This document shows positions 34,339-43,019 of a DNA stretch of 64,000 nucleotides, in pieces. This DNA comes from Halobacterium sp. KA-4 (GTDB lineage Archaea > Halobacteriota > Halobacteria > Halobacteriales > Halobacteriaceae). The position numbers were made by a program, and so were the translations under genes. Location of the stretch: positions 62,001 through 126,000 of the forward strand of contig NZ_JAJJZG010000001.1 of NCBI RefSeq assembly GCF_021028995.1, given 5' to 3'. The stretch's first letter is position 1. Each line of letters opens with the position of its first letter. The notes beneath the pieces are model-generated. The model was not told the DNA's origin. It made no database searches and worked only from the letters and a program-made list of their open reading frames with translations.

Positions 34339-35496
34339 CTATGGCTCCACTGGCTCCTCGCCGTCCTCCACGTCGACTTCGTCGACGTCGCTGAACCGGG
34401 TCGCGACGCGGAGGCCGACGACGCTGACGAGCACGCCGGCGACGACGAACGCCGCGAGGCGCTGCTCGGGGGAGAGCACGAACCCCTCGATGGAGAGCGC
34501 GCCGACCTCGGCAGCGGGCACCGCGACGGCGTCGAGTTCGCCGGCCAGTTCCATGAAGTACGCCGAGAACCCGCGGACGACGAGTCCCACCGCGAGCACG
34601 CCGAACGGGAGGTTGAGGAACGACGTGCGGACCTCCTCGTGGCGGATGAACTCGTCGAACAGCCGGCCGGCGCTGGCCGCCAGGCCGCCCAGCGTTATCC
34701 ACGGTACGCTGTAGTACGTGAACGCCATCGCGGTCAACAACAGCGGCGTCTCCGAGGGCAGGTCGGAGATGCCGAGCGCGCCAGCGAACACGCCGACGAG
34801 CGCGAGCCCGCCCGCAACGACGTACGTGACGATGGAGACGCGGCCGGAGTACAGCGCGTCCCGCGCCTGCGCGGGGACCTCCGCGAGGTAGTTCTCGATG
34901 CTCAGGCCCTTGTAGAGGACGAACAGGCCGATGACGGCGGTGATGGAGGCGACCGCGACCGCGAGGCTGCCGGTCACCATCAGCAGCGCCGGGAACACCA
35001 GGAGGACGATGCCCAGCGGCACGAGCACGGTCTGTCGGAGTTCCTCGTCGGCGAGGAACTGCTTGAGGAGGTAGTACGTGGATTCGAGGTCGCGGGCCTG
35101 CCGGACGACCACGCGGTCGACGGCGTCCACCTGGAGGCGGCTCTCCACGATGGGGACGACGCGCTCGTCCTCGGCGCTGTCGATGACGACGACCGCCGAG
35201 TCGGGGTCGTAGCGCTCGATGAGGTCGTCCAGTTGGTCGGCGACCGAGAGGTCCGCGGAGACGGTGTCGCCGCTCCCGGAGATGGCGGCGACGACGGCGT
35301 CGTCCTCGCCGTCCCGGAGGTCGCGGGTGACCCGGAGCGCCTCCAGCAGGGTGTTCACGGCGGAGTCCTCGGGGTCGGCGATGCCCATCTCCACGACCAT
35401 CGACTGCACCGCCTCCCACCCGGCGACCGGCGTCTGCAACCCGGTCTGTCGGGGGATGTCCCCGGTCCGGTCCACACAGACGACCAGCGTGCGCAT
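34339..35496 (-). CDS. DUF373 family membrane protein
   Basis: A 385-residue protein. The N-terminal about 150 residues form a soluble alpha/beta domain beginning LVVCVDRTGDIPRQTGLQTP. The rest holds about six hydrophobic segments (for example VPLGIVLLVFPALLMVTGSL and VSIVTYVVAGGLALVGVFAG). DUF373 is widespread in archaea and its function is unknown. It is encoded directly upstream of dph6 and downstream of sppA on the same strand. The last 15 residues are acidic. Confidence 0.85.
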   Translation of the reverse strand: MRTLVVCVDRTGDIPRQTGLQTPVAGWEAVQSMVVEMGIADPEDSAVNTLLEALRVTRDLRDGEDDAVVAAISGSGDTVSADLSVADQLDDLIERYDPDSAVVVIDSAEDERVVPIVESRLQVDAVDRVVVRQARDLESTYYLLKQFLADEELRQTVLVPLGIVLLVFPALLMVTGSLAVAVASITAVIGLFVLYKGLSIENYLAEVPAQARDALYSGRVSIVTYVVAGGLALVGVFAGALGISDLPSETPLLLTAMAFTYYSVPWITLGGLAASAGRLFDEFIRHEEVRTSFLNLPFGVLAVGLVVRGFSAYFMELAGELDAVAVPAAEVGALSIEGFVLSPEQRLAAFVVAGVLVSVVGLRVATRFSDVDEVDVEDGEEPVEP

Positions 35497-35544
35497 CTAT
35501 CGTCCACAGCGTCGCGCTGCCGTGGTAAAAACCCCGCGCTCGGG

Positions 35545-36543
35545 TCACCGGAGGTCGACGTTCGTCCCGTCGCCGTCACCGACTGCGTCGGCCAGTCCCG
35601 CGCCGAACGCGTACGCCGCGCCGACGGCGGTCCGCCGCATCCGCACGAACATCCCGCGCGGCGGCTCGAACTCTCTAATTTCGACCTCGTGGCCGACTTC
35701 GGCTTCGAGGTACGCTTCGGCGTCGTCGCGCGTCCCGACTTCGTCCACGAGGTCGCGCTCGTGGGCGTCCCGGCCGACGTAGACGCGGGCCTCCGTGTCC
35801 CGAATCTGCTCGGGGGAGAGGTCGCGGCCCTCGGCGACGCGCTCGACGAACGACTCGTAGAAGTCGTCGACCAGCCCCTGGAGGTAGCGGCGGTCGTCCT
35901 CGCGCATCTCCCGCAGCGGGTTGCCGGCGTCCTTGTACTCGCCGGCGACGAAGCGCTCGTAGTCGACGCCGAGGTCGTCCGCGAGCGCCGAGGCGTTCAG
36001 CGTCGACCCGCGCACGCCGATGCTGCCGACGAGGCTGTTTTCGCGGGCGACCACGTGGTCGCAGGCGCTGGCAATCCAGTAGCCGCCGCTCGCGCAGACG
36101 TCGGTGACGAACGCGACTGTCGGCCCGTCGAAGTCCAGCACTGCGCGCCGGATGTCGTCGCTCGGGACGACCTCGCCGCCGGGCGTGTTCAGGCGGACCG
36201 CGAGCGCGTTCGTGTTGCTGTCCTCGGCCGCGCGCTCGATTTGGTCGACCACGGCGTCCGCGGGAATCTGGCGCGGGTCGGTCGGCAGCGACTGCCCGCC
36301 GTCCCGTGCTATCGGGCCCTCCACGCGGACTTCGGCGGTGTCGTACGCGCCGAACACGGTGTCCGCGGCGTTCCCGCCTAACTGGAGGAACACTACGCCG
36401 GTGAGGAGCGTCAACAGCACGCCGAGAATCGTGGGGCCGCCGGCCGGCGTCCGCACGAACAACACCCAGCCGACGACGACGCCGACGACCACGCCGAGTG
36501 CCAGCACGGTCAGTCGGCCGACTCGTTTGGGGAGCGTGTCCAT
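35545..36543 (-). CDS. sppA: Signal peptide peptidase SppA (S49 serine protease)
   Basis: A 332-residue protein. Two N-terminal hydrophobic segments (within residues 8-58) anchor it. The catalytic Ser is in DVCASGGYWIAS, and the Lys of the dyad is in VAGEYKDAGNPLREM, as in the short archaeal SppA. NTPGGEVVPSDDI is the conserved oxyanion-loop region. It degrades leftover signal peptides and possibly other membrane peptides, with the active site facing outside. The gene precedes the DUF373 gene on the same strand. Confidence 0.92.
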   Translation of the reverse strand: MDTLPKRVGRLTVLALGVVVGVVVGWVLFVRTPAGGPTILGVLLTLLTGVVFLQLGGNAADTVFGAYDTAEVRVEGPIARDGGQSLPTDPRQIPADAVVDQIERAAEDSNTNALAVRLNTPGGEVVPSDDIRRAVLDFDGPTVAFVTDVCASGGYWIASACDHVVARENSLVGSIGVRGSTLNASALADDLGVDYERFVAGEYKDAGNPLREMREDDRRYLQGLVDDFYESFVERVAEGRDLSPEQIRDTEARVYVGRDAHERDLVDEVGTRDDAEAYLEAEVGHEVEIREFEPPRGMFVRMRRTAVGAAYAFGAGLADAVGDGDGTNVDLR

Positions 36544-36659
36544 GGCTACGGCGTCGGCGGCCGGCCCCGTAATTCACGCGGCCGACCCAGCGCGAGCCAC
36601 GGTCGGGACGGTGCCGCCGCTACGCGCGGGAAAATACGGAGAAATCAGCAGTAGACAGC

Positions 36660-37562
36660 TTAGAGGTGACCGGACTTCTGGAGCTTGCGAAGGTCCTCGG
36701 TGTCGAGGGTCTCTCCCTCCTTGAACCGCTCGTAGATTTCCTCGGCTTCTTCGCGGGCTTCGGCCTGCTCGGCGGCGCGCTCGTCCTCGCGCTCTTCTTC
36801 TTCCTGCTTGTCGAGTTCGCGGAGGCGCTTCTGGACCTGCACGAACGCCTCGTGGTGGGCGTCGGCGGCTTCCTGGGCCTCGACGAACTTCTCGTGCATC
36901 TCGTCGGCCTCGTCACGGATGTCGTCGGCCTCGCGGTAGGCCTCGATCATCTCGTTGTGGTGCTCCTGGGCCTTGTCCGCGAGCTCCGTCACCTTCTCGT
37001 GGTGCTCGGAGGCTTCCGCGCGGACTTCCTCGGCCTCGTCGACGAGCTCTTCGAGGTCGCCGGACGCGTCGAGTTTCTCCTTTCGGTCCTGGTACTCCTC
37101 GCGCTTGTCCTCGATTTTCTCGATGAGTTCGCGCTCGTCCTCCGTCGAGAGAACCTCGGTCTGCTGCTTGAACTCGAGCTGCTCGATTTCCTCCTTGAGC
37201 TCTTCGAGGTCTTTGCCCTCGTCGAGTTCGAGGTCCTCTTTGCGCTGCTCGACCTCGTCGAAGAGCTCGTTCGCCTCGGCGTTGAGCTCGTTGCGGACTT
37301 CCTTGTGTTCCTGGACGCGCTCGTTGAGCTCGTCGCGCTTCTCGCGGTGTTCCTGGGCCTCGTCGACCTTCTCGCGGGTCTTCGCGTTGAGTTCGTCGCG
37401 GTCGGAGGCGCGGGAACTGGCGAGCTGGTTCAGCTCGTTCCGGCGGTCACGGAACTGGCCGGCGTTCTTGATGAGCTGACCCTTGGACTTCTCTTGAAGT
37501 TCTTCGTCAGTAATGAGTTCGTCTGCGCTCGATACTTCGATAGTTTGTTCTTCCTCAGCCAT
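36660..37562 (-). CDS. Archaeal coiled-coil protein (COG1340-like)
   Basis: A 300-residue protein that is almost entirely charged helix: heptad-like Glu/Lys/Arg/Leu repeats run from about residue 30 to 280 with no predicted membrane segment or enzymatic motif. Length and composition match the uncharacterised archaeal coiled-coil family often annotated as COG1340. It is a candidate structural or ribosome-associated protein, which is inference from the family and not from sequence. The nearest promoter-like box is about 145 bases upstream of its ATG, so the message may carry an unusually long leader. Confidence 0.78.
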   Translation of the reverse strand: MAEEEQTIEVSSADELITDEELQEKSKGQLIKNAGQFRDRRNELNQLASSRASDRDELNAKTREKVDEAQEHREKRDELNERVQEHKEVRNELNAEANELFDEVEQRKEDLELDEGKDLEELKEEIEQLEFKQQTEVLSTEDERELIEKIEDKREEYQDRKEKLDASGDLEELVDEAEEVRAEASEHHEKVTELADKAQEHHNEMIEAYREADDIRDEADEMHEKFVEAQEAADAHHEAFVQVQKRLRELDKQEEEEREDERAAEQAEAREEAEEIYERFKEGETLDTEDLRKLQKSGHL

Positions 37563-37864
37563 TGTTCAAACCTCGATGCCATACCCGCTGGGTGTTCGAG
37601 ACAGCCGTCGCTCGGAGCGTGTTACTTCCCGGTCGGAAGGAGAACGTCCTGTCATTCTCTCGGGCTGTGCACGAACGCACGCAGCGTTCTGGTAACGGGT
37701 AATACGCCTCCACGCCACTTAAAATTTCCGACGGGGCGTCGCGTGCAAGCAGTTGTCAGACCCCGTTCAGCGAGTGCGAACGGCTCCCACGGGGACGGGT
37801 GGCTGCACTTAAAGAGCGGGCGTGGAACGCCGCACCCAAGTGCGGCTACCGGCAACCCCAGCGC
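37563..37864. other. 302-base gap between the divergent coiled-coil and DUF371 genes
   Basis: No gene is supported here. Two CACTTAAA words occur. At 37715-37726 the minus strand reads GGAAATTTTAAGTGG, a TATA candidate for the coiled-coil gene. At 37807-37814 the plus strand reads CACTTAAAG, a TATA candidate for the DUF371 gene about 50 bases before its ATG. The remaining minus-strand leader of about 130 bases has short GC inverted repeats but no obvious stable fold by eye. Confidence 0.45.
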
Positions 37865-38278
37865 ATGGAAGAAGTCGTGCGGGCGACCGGCCACGAACAC
37901 GTCACGGCCGAACACGCGTCCACGCTGGAAGTGACGACCGACGACTACCTCACGCCCGCCGGCGACTGCATCGTCGGCATCGACGCCGACCGCGCGCCCG
38001 CGGACTTCGACCGCGACTTCGTCGCCGCCTGCCAGGACGAGGACGCCACGATTACGCTCGTGCTCGAAGCCGACGGCCACCGCGAGGAAGTGACCGGCTC
38101 GGGCCACCCGGACCTTGAGTACACGAACGAGCGCAGCATGGTCGGGCGCACGAGCACGTACGTCGACGACCGCACCATCTTCGTGGACGCCGACGAGGCC
38201 GCTACGGACCTCGACCGCGACCTCGTCGCCGCGCTCGCGGACGGCGCGGACCTCACGGCGACGCTGCGCGTCGAGTAG
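37865..38278 (+). CDS. DUF371 domain protein
   Basis: A 137-residue protein matching DUF371, a small archaeal family. It begins MEEVVRATGHEHVTAEHAST and has the characteristic TPAGDCIVGIDAD turn. No catalytic residues are recognisable. Homologues in other archaea are short and cytoplasmic. It is 56 bases upstream of nth on the same strand, but each has its own T-rich box, so a shared function is not implied. Confidence 0.85.
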   Translation: MEEVVRATGHEHVTAEHASTLEVTTDDYLTPAGDCIVGIDADRAPADFDRDFVAACQDEDATITLVLEADGHREEVTGSGHPDLEYTNERSMVGRTSTYVDDRTIFVDADEAATDLDRDLVAALADGADLTATLRVE

Positions 38279-38334
38279 CCCGCCGTCTGGGAGCCGTCAC
38301 GGCGTTTTTTGCGCTCGCCGACACACCTCCGAAC

Positions 38335-39138
38335 ATGGACGACGAGCCAGCGGAGAACATCTCGGGTGGCGACGCCGCGGCCGGCCGCTTCACCGAGTTC
38401 GAGCCCGGCGACGACACGAGCCGCGCGGAAGCCGTCGTCGACCGGCTCGGCGACATGTACTGGCAGAAGGCCTACGGTGGCCGCGACGCCTTCGAGTGTC
38501 TCGTCCGCACGATTCTCAGTCAGAACACCAGCGACGTCGCCAGCCAGCCGGCGCACGACGCGCTGATGGAGAAATATAACTCGAGAGGGGACCTCGCGGA
38601 ATCGCTCGCGGACGCCCACCAGGACGAACTCGCCGAAACCATCTCTTCGGCCGGACTCTATAATCAGAAATCGGAGACGCTGATTCGCATCGCCGGCCGC
38701 ATTTGCGAGGAGTACGGCGGCGAGACGGAGTTCGACGAGTTCGTGCGCACGGGCGACCCCGACGAGGTGCGCGACGCGCTCCTGGACATGAAGGGCGTCG
38801 GCCCGAAGACCGCCGACTGCGTGCTGTTGTTCGCGGGCGGGCGCGACGGCGTCTTCCCCGTAGACACGCACGTCCACCGTATTGCGCGCCGGCTCGGGCT
38901 CGCCGCCCCGGACGCCGACCACGAGGCCGTCCGCGAGGCCCTAGAGGACAAAGTACCGGGTGAGAAGTGCGGGTTCGGGCACACGGCGATGATTCAGTTC
39001 GGCCGCGAGTACTGTTCGGCGCGCAAGCCCGCGTGCCTCGACGGCCCCGAAGCCTGCCCGCTGTACGACCTCTGCGACAGGGTGGGCGTGGACGAACTCG
39101 CCGAAGAAGTCGTCGACCCCGCCGAAGCCGCCGACTAG
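38335..39138 (+). CDS. nth: Endonuclease III (DNA glycosylase/AP lyase)
   Basis: A 267-residue base-excision repair enzyme. The helix-hairpin-helix MKGVGPKTADCVLLF contains the catalytic Lys, and the catalytic Asp is in FPVDTHVHRIARRL. The 4Fe-4S loop near the C-terminus has spacing C-x6-C-x6-C-x5-C, longer than the C-x6-C-x2-C-x5-C of the E. coli enzyme. It removes oxidised pyrimidines and cleaves the strand. A T6 box (GTTTTTTGCGC) lies about 29 bases before the ATG. Its TAG stop shares CTAG with the convergent gene. Confidence 0.93.
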   Translation: MDDEPAENISGGDAAAGRFTEFEPGDDTSRAEAVVDRLGDMYWQKAYGGRDAFECLVRTILSQNTSDVASQPAHDALMEKYNSRGDLAESLADAHQDELAETISSAGLYNQKSETLIRIAGRICEEYGGETEFDEFVRTGDPDEVRDALLDMKGVGPKTADCVLLFAGGRDGVFPVDTHVHRIARRLGLAAPDADHEAVREALEDKVPGEKCGFGHTAMIQFGREYCSARKPACLDGPEACPLYDLCDRVGVDELAEEVVDPAEAAD

Positions 39139-39494
39139 AGGCTCCGCCAGCAGGTGTCCGCGAACGACGCCAGCGGCAGGTCGACGTCGGACTCGACGCT
39201 GACGAACAGCCCCGTGTACTCCTCCTCGGCGAAGTGGAACGCAGTCATCTCGTCGAAGCGGTGCATCGAGCAGTGGAGGTCGCCCGCGCCGAAGAGGTCT
39301 TCAAGGTGCTCGCGGCTGATGCCCTCGAGCACGAGGTTCCGGTGGATGGCGTCCGCGCGCTCGTCCAGGCGCGCGCCGACATCCTCGCGAACGTAGTGTA
39401 CGTCGTAGCCCTCCCTGTCGTACTCGGCGACGACACGCAGTGCGTCTCCGGCCTGCTGCTGGAGCTCCGCGACGAGTTCGTCGCCCTCTGGCAT
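39135..39494 (-). CDS. Conserved haloarchaeal protein (DUF7522-like)
   Basis: A 119-residue protein beginning MPEGDELVAELQQQAGDALR. The pattern VAEYDREGYDVHYVREDV followed by a helical segment and FAEEEYTGLFVSVE resembles a haloarchaeal small-domain family often next to regulators. The function is unknown. The four-base CTAG is shared with the stop of nth. The start is the ATG before PEGDELV; an upstream in-frame extension is not conserved-looking. Confidence 0.7.
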   Translation of the reverse strand: MPEGDELVAELQQQAGDALRVVAEYDREGYDVHYVREDVGARLDERADAIHRNLVLEGISREHLEDLFGAGDLHCSMHRFDEMTAFHFAEEEYTGLFVSVESDVDLPLASFADTCWRSL

Positions 39495-39538
39495 GGGTTG
39501 CCATAACAATCCCGCAGGTTTGAAACTTCGGCTCCGCG

Positions 39539-39997
39539 CTACGGGCTGCTCCCGTTTATCGTCTCGTTGCCCTCGTAGCTGAAGTCGTCGCCCGAAGCCG
39601 GCCCCGCCGAGAGGAACGGCAGGTCGAGTTCCCACTCCGCGACGACGGAGAACCGCGAGAAGGGGTTCGAGAGGAAGGTACTCAGGTCGCCGACGCCGTC
39701 GAAGCGCAGCTGCACGTCGATGGCGATGACCTGCGTGTCCATCGCGTGGCCGACCGCGCTGAACCCGAAGTCGCCGGCCGCGCCGAGGTTCGTGAACAGG
39801 TCCATGTGGAGCCAGAACGTGATGTTGGTCTCGTTACCGCCGACGTCGAACCGGTAGCCGCCGTCGCCTTCGACCGGCTGGCCGGGCTGCGCGACCTGCG
39901 CGACCTGCGCGGCTTGCGCGGCGACAGCGGGGCCGACGAACGCCGTCGACACCAGCAGCGCCACGACGAACAGGCTCACCCCTCGTGTGTGCCTCAC
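39539..39997 (-). CDS. Small secreted haloarchaeal protein
   Basis: A 152-residue protein from a GTG start. Residues 1-26 are a signal peptide (hydrophobic core VSLFVVALLVSTAFVGPAVA). After cleavage comes an Ala/Gln/Val microrepeat, then a single beta-rich domain (DVGGNETNITFWLHMDLFTN), with two N-glycosylation sequons (NETN and NITF) and a final NETINGSS. No catalytic motif. A haloarchaeal lineage-specific family; function unknown. Confidence 0.7.
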   Translation of the reverse strand: MRHTRGVSLFVVALLVSTAFVGPAVAAQAAQVAQVAQPGQPVEGDGGYRFDVGGNETNITFWLHMDLFTNLGAAGDFGFSAVGHAMDTQVIAIDVQLRFDGVGDLSTFLSNPFSRFSVVAEWELDLPFLSAGPASGDDFSYEGNETINGSSP

Positions 39998-40082
39998 ACC
40001 GCACAGTACCGCGACGCGGAGTATAGTGCTGTCGGCTTCTGCAACTACACGGCGAAAGACGGCTAGAATCAGTCCGAGACGG

Positions 40083-42008
40083 CTAGACGAACCGGAACGT
40101 CTCGAGGTTCTTCGGCGCGAACGTCCGCATGTTGTAGTCGTGGTAGAGCGCGCTGGAGAGGTCCTGCGTGGAGGACTCGTCGCCGTGCACGCACAGCACC
40201 TTCTCGGGGCGCGGGTTCATCGTGCGCACGAAGTCTTCGAGGCCCTGTCGGTCGGCGTGCCCGGAGAAGCCGTCGACGGTCTCCGTGTCCATCTCGAGCT
40301 GGAGGCGCTCCGTGCGGCCGCTGCCGCGGGAGTCGGGCATCGGAATCTCGTCCCAGCCCGACTGGATGCGGCGGCCGAGCGTTCCCTGGGCCTGGTAGCC
40401 GACGAACGTCATCGTCGAGTCCGGGTCCGGACCGATGTGCTGAATCCAGGACATGATGGGGCCGCCGGTGACCATCCCGGACGTGGAGAGGATGATACAC
40501 TGGTCGCCGTCGGCGACCTCCTGGCGTTCCTCCTCGCCGCCGTCGATGTGGTTGAATTGGGGCGCGAGGAACGGGTTCTCGTCCTCGTGGAAGATGCGGT
40601 CGCGGAGGTCGTCGCGGAGGTACTCGGGGTAGGTGGTGTGGATGGCGGTCGCCTCCCAAATCATGCCGTCGAGGTGGATGGGCATCTCCGGGATGTCGCC
40701 CTCCCGCATCGCCTCCTCGAGGACGAGCATCATCTCCTGGGAGCGCCCGACCGCGAACGCCGGAATCAGGACCTTCCCGCCGCGGTCGTACGTCTCGTTG
40801 ATGACGCGCTTGAGTTTCGCCTCGGAGTCCTCCTGGTCGGTCTGGTAGTCGTTGCGGCCGCCGTACGTGGACTCGAGGACGAGCGTCTCCACGCGCGGGA
40901 AGTCGTTGACCGCGCCGTTGAACAGCCGCGTGTCCTCGTAGTGGATGTCGCCGGAGAACGCGACGTTGTAGAGACCGTCGCCGATGTGGAAGTGCGAGAC
41001 CGCGCTCCCGAGGATGTGGCCGGCGTTGTGGAACGTGAGCTTCACGTCCGGCGCGATGTCCGTGACGTCGCCGTACTCCAGCGGGATGCAGTGCTTAATT
41101 GCTTCGCGCACCATCTCGGAGTCGTACGGGGGCGTGCGGCCCTCCTTGGCGGCGACGTCGAGGTAGTCCAGCGTCAGCAGGCCCATGAGGTCACGAGTCG
41201 GCTCCGTGGTGTAGATGGGGCCGTCGTAGCCGTACTTGAACAGCAGCGGGATGAACGCGGAGTGGTCGAGGTGGGCGTGCGTGAGCACGACCGCGTCGAT
41301 AGAATTCGCGCCCGCGCCGAGTGCTTCCTGGACCTGGAGGTAGGGGACTTCGTCCTCGCTGCCGGGCTTGTCGCCGCAGTCGACGAGGATGCGCGTCTCG
41401 GGCGTCGAGAGGATGAAGCTCGCGCGGCCGACCTCACGGCAGCAGCCCAGCGTGGTGATGCGGACGTACTCGTCGTCGCTCATCTCCTCGCGGTGAATCT
41501 GGCGGCCGACCTTCTCGAGGATGTCGCGACGGTCGTCGCGCTCGGACTTCAGGAAGTTCCGGACGTTCGAGACGGTGGAGGACTCGATGGGCGGCGTGCG
41601 CACGACTTCGGGCGTCCAGCCCGCGGCTTCCGTGATTTCGCGGAGCGTGGAGCCGTGGCGGCCGATGACCATCCCGGGCTTCTCGGCCTCGATGACGACC
41701 TCGCCGGTGTCCTCGTGGAAGTCGAGGTCGGTGACGCCGGCGTCGTCGGGGATGACGTTCAGAATCTTCTCGCGGGCGGTCTCCGGGCGGGAGAGCACCG
41801 CGGGGTCGGGGCGGACCGTGATGCGCTTGCGGAGTTTGCTCGCGAGCCGCCGAACGAGGTCGCCGTCCTGGGCGAACTGCTTGGGGTCCCGGGTGTAGAC
41901 GACGAGCTCGGGGCCCTCGTACTTCACGTCGGTCACCGAGATGTCCGGCGGAATCTCGTTCGTAATCTGGTCCTGTAACTCTTCGAGTTGCTGGTCTACA
42001 GTGCTCAT
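40083..42008 (-). CDS. fttA: aCPSF1/FttA transcription termination factor (beta-CASP ribonuclease)
   Basis: A 641-residue protein. The N-terminal region has two KH-like domains, with GMVIGRHGSTLREI near residues 110-123. The metallo-beta-lactamase core has THAHLDHS near residue 241 (HxHxDH). The beta-CASP part includes LESTYGGRNDY and ends with SGHADRQGLEDF and CVHGDE. It cleaves nascent RNA at U-rich sites and releases RNA polymerase, the general archaeal termination pathway. The 5' leader appears to be about 180 nt with a perfect hairpin, suggesting regulation of its own message. Confidence 0.95.
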   Translation of the reverse strand: MSTVDQQLEELQDQITNEIPPDISVTDVKYEGPELVVYTRDPKQFAQDGDLVRRLASKLRKRITVRPDPAVLSRPETAREKILNVIPDDAGVTDLDFHEDTGEVVIEAEKPGMVIGRHGSTLREITEAAGWTPEVVRTPPIESSTVSNVRNFLKSERDDRRDILEKVGRQIHREEMSDDEYVRITTLGCCREVGRASFILSTPETRILVDCGDKPGSEDEVPYLQVQEALGAGANSIDAVVLTHAHLDHSAFIPLLFKYGYDGPIYTTEPTRDLMGLLTLDYLDVAAKEGRTPPYDSEMVREAIKHCIPLEYGDVTDIAPDVKLTFHNAGHILGSAVSHFHIGDGLYNVAFSGDIHYEDTRLFNGAVNDFPRVETLVLESTYGGRNDYQTDQEDSEAKLKRVINETYDRGGKVLIPAFAVGRSQEMMLVLEEAMREGDIPEMPIHLDGMIWEATAIHTTYPEYLRDDLRDRIFHEDENPFLAPQFNHIDGGEEERQEVADGDQCIILSTSGMVTGGPIMSWIQHIGPDPDSTMTFVGYQAQGTLGRRIQSGWDEIPMPDSRGSGRTERLQLEMDTETVDGFSGHADRQGLEDFVRTMNPRPEKVLCVHGDESSTQDLSSALYHDYNMRTFAPKNLETFRFV

Positions 42009-42261
42009 AGTCAGTGAATGAGGCCTCCTGTGTTCGCGTCTCCGTTAGGACCACTCACAGCCCGCCGTAGGCGTGGGGAGTGGACCGTAGAACGTGGTGA
42101 GTAGACACACTCTGTCGTCATTCCAGTATGGAGACCGGTGTTCCGGCCGAAGACGGCCGGGCCGCGGGGATACTACAGGAGAACCCGCTTACTCGGCAGT
42201 ATGCGGTTCCGGTTATAAAAGCCTTCGCAAAGTTGGTAGTCGTTGACGCACGACGGTGTGC
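42009..42261. promoter_or_regulatory. Divergent promoter and long leader of fttA
   Basis: GGTTATAAAAGCC near 42212-42224 reads as a TATA box on both strands. It would start the plus gene (ATG 42262) about 15 bases upstream of its ATG, and would start fttA near 42190, leaving about 180 nt of leader. A perfect 7-bp hairpin, CCGGCCG-AAGA-CGGCCGG (42143-42160), lies in that leader. No other gene is seen. Confidence 0.5.
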
Positions 42262-42750
42262 ATGGAACTGACAGCAGACGCGGTCGCGCGGGAGCGCGAG
42301 TGGGTGCTCGAACGGGCCGACGTCGTCGTCCCGCTAATCAACGACGTCCGGGACGCACTCGGCGTCGCCTTCGACACCGACGTCGCCCCCGTGACCGACG
42401 CGCAGTACCGGGACGCGGTCGAGGACGTGTTCGCGGACGGCGACCGCGCGGTGAACGTGGCGGCGCTCGTGGCGCTACTCCGCGACCTCGACGTCACCGA
42501 CGACTACCCGGGGTTCGTCGTGGACGAACTGCTCGGCCGCGAGCTCGCCGCGATGATTGCGGGCGAACAGCCGCTCCGGCTGCTCGCGGAGTCGACGTTC
42601 CACTACGCGGACGTCCACACCAGCGGCGACGGCGACGACGCTGCCGGCGCGGACGACCTGGACGCGGCGCTGGCGGCCGGCGTCCAGACGCGGCTCCCGG
42701 GCTGGGCGTGGACGGAGACCGAGAGCCCGTTCGACGTCGCGCGACGATAG
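42262..42750 (+). CDS. Conserved hypothetical protein, acidic
   Basis: A 162-residue protein, mostly helical, starting MELTADAVAREREWVLERAD and ending ESPFDVARR. It is rich in Ala, Asp and Glu without membrane segments or recognised motifs. The translation shows proper haloarchaeal codon bias throughout, so it is a real gene. The promoter is the bidirectional TATA shared with fttA. Function unknown. Confidence 0.72.
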   Translation: MELTADAVAREREWVLERADVVVPLINDVRDALGVAFDTDVAPVTDAQYRDAVEDVFADGDRAVNVAALVALLRDLDVTDDYPGFVVDELLGRELAAMIAGEQPLRLLAESTFHYADVHTSGDGDDAAGADDLDAALAAGVQTRLPGWAWTETESPFDVARR

Positions 42751-42800
42751 CCGCGGCTACGTGGTTCGGTCGCCAGAGAAGGGTCGACGGCCGCGGGTCG

Positions 42801-42941
42801 CTACTCTTCGAACTCGATTTCGTCTTCCTGCGGGTCCGGCGGGTCGTCGGCGGCTGTCAGCGTGCGCTCGACTTCCTGCTCGCGGAGCTGTTCGCGCTTC
42901 TTCTGGCCCTGCCGTTCGCGGCCGCGTTTCGTGTCGCCCAT
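42801..42941 (-). CDS. Small basic-acidic protein, 46 residues
   Basis: A very short gene: MGDTKRGRERQGQKKREQLR is a basic N-terminal half, followed by an acidic C-terminal half ending EDEIEFEE. The charge split and Lys/Arg-rich start suggest nucleic-acid binding or a ribosome-related small protein, which is inference. Similar small proteins beginning MGDTKRGRE are, to my knowledge, common in haloarchaea. It is convergent with the preceding gene. Confidence 0.6.
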   Translation of the reverse strand: MGDTKRGRERQGQKKREQLREQEVERTLTAADDPPDPQEDEIEFEE

Positions 42942-43019
42942 ACAGTGGGGGACGTTCCCATACCACTTAGTTCTCTCGCCGAGCACGAGCGACGCGGGAC
43001 GACCCCGAATTTTCGCGGT

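Noticed and set aside
33613-36381. 922-codon plus-strand frame across dph6, DUF373 and sppA
   Set aside because: It runs opposite three genes with clear family motifs and has no recognised domain; it is a GC-bias shadow.
37563-37864. Small protein gene in the 302-base gap (about 37513-37695)
   Set aside because: The frame overlaps the start of the coiled-coil gene in antisense and lacks normal codon bias.
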